From contig JAIORT010000357.1 in assembly GCA_021107975.1 (NCBI GenBank), positions 1 to 5,550 of the forward strand: a DNA stretch of 5,550 nt. Reading direction: 5' to 3'. The position numbers and the translations under genes are program-made. The notes beneath the pieces are model-generated. The model was given only the letters and a program-made list of their open reading frames with translations. It was not told where the DNA came from and did no database searches. The DNA comes from Bacteroidales bacterium. Its GTDB lineage: Bacteria; Bacteroidota; Bacteroidia; Bacteroidales; JAADJA01. Shown in pieces: positions 5,501 through 5,550 of this stretch. Within the stretch, counting starts at the first letter, position 1; each line of letters starts with the position of its first letter.

Positions 5501-5550
5501 CCTAAATTGAGCGATTTTTTACTCGACCTGCACCAATCTCTTGCGCATCA
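5501..5550 (+). repeat. Second copy of the 159-bp element, cut off by the window end
   Basis: It begins CCTAAATTGAGCGATTTTT and matches 4678-4727 at 44 of 50 positions, in the same orientation. The base run before it is TTAAA, again AT-rich. Its right half lies beyond the window. The small differences between copies (for example CTCGACCTGCACCAATC here against TTCGATCTGCACTGATC there) show they are diverged family members rather than a recent duplication. Confidence 0.75.

Overview
The window holds four intact genes and a dense set of small repeats. Gene 1 (191-2620, +) is a Cu(I)/Ag(I)-exporting P1B-type ATPase. Gene 2 (2722-3861, +) is a soluble PAS histidine kinase of the NarL/DegS type. 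Gene 3 (4006-4662, -) is a NarL/LuxR-type response regulator that converges on the kinase. Gene 4 (4977-5390, +) is a CheY-like protein with a receiver domain only. No rRNA, tRNA, CRISPR array or transposase gene was seen.

The organism is a Gram-negative bacterium. The kinase opens with a 'TYEELEKRVRELEKE' coiled coil, and the lone receiver has an 'FLPDLIFMDISLPGENGLEL' core. Both are styles I associate with sulfate-reducing Desulfobacterota. The ATPase and the long palindrome before it look more like Gammaproteobacteria. This taxonomic reading comes from memory of family style, not a search, and the ATPase and the signalling genes may have different histories.

Layout: 1-115 is a long imperfect palindrome; 116-190 is a short leader with a strong Shine-Dalgarno; 191-2620 is the copper ATPase. 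A 13-bp repeat end, CCTAAGTTGAGCG, starts directly after its stop codon and is followed by what looks like a degenerate 3' end of a group II intron. Then come the kinase, a 132-bp MITE-like element with perfect 24-bp inverted ends and an 8-bp target duplication, and the regulator. A 159-bp imperfectly palindromic element (4678-4836) follows, then a spacer with a short inverted repeat, the lone receiver gene, a hairpin, and a second, cut-off copy of the 159-bp element (5501-5550).

The most notable structure is mobile. The segment 2621-4836, carrying the kinase and regulator, is bounded by exact inverted copies of CCTAAGTTGAGCG and flanked on both sides by TATAA. That is what a 5-bp target duplication would leave, so the two-component pair may have moved as a transposase-less cassette, possibly using ends of an IS1380-like system. 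A second, unrelated MITE sits inside it, exactly between the two convergent stop codons.

Functionally, the ATPase should pump monovalent copper or silver out of the cytoplasm. The kinase and NarL-type regulator are probably partners in a phosphorelay whose signal cannot be read from the sequence. Nothing seen ties them to copper, since the known copper kinases CusS and CopS are membrane-bound and pair with OmpR-type regulators.
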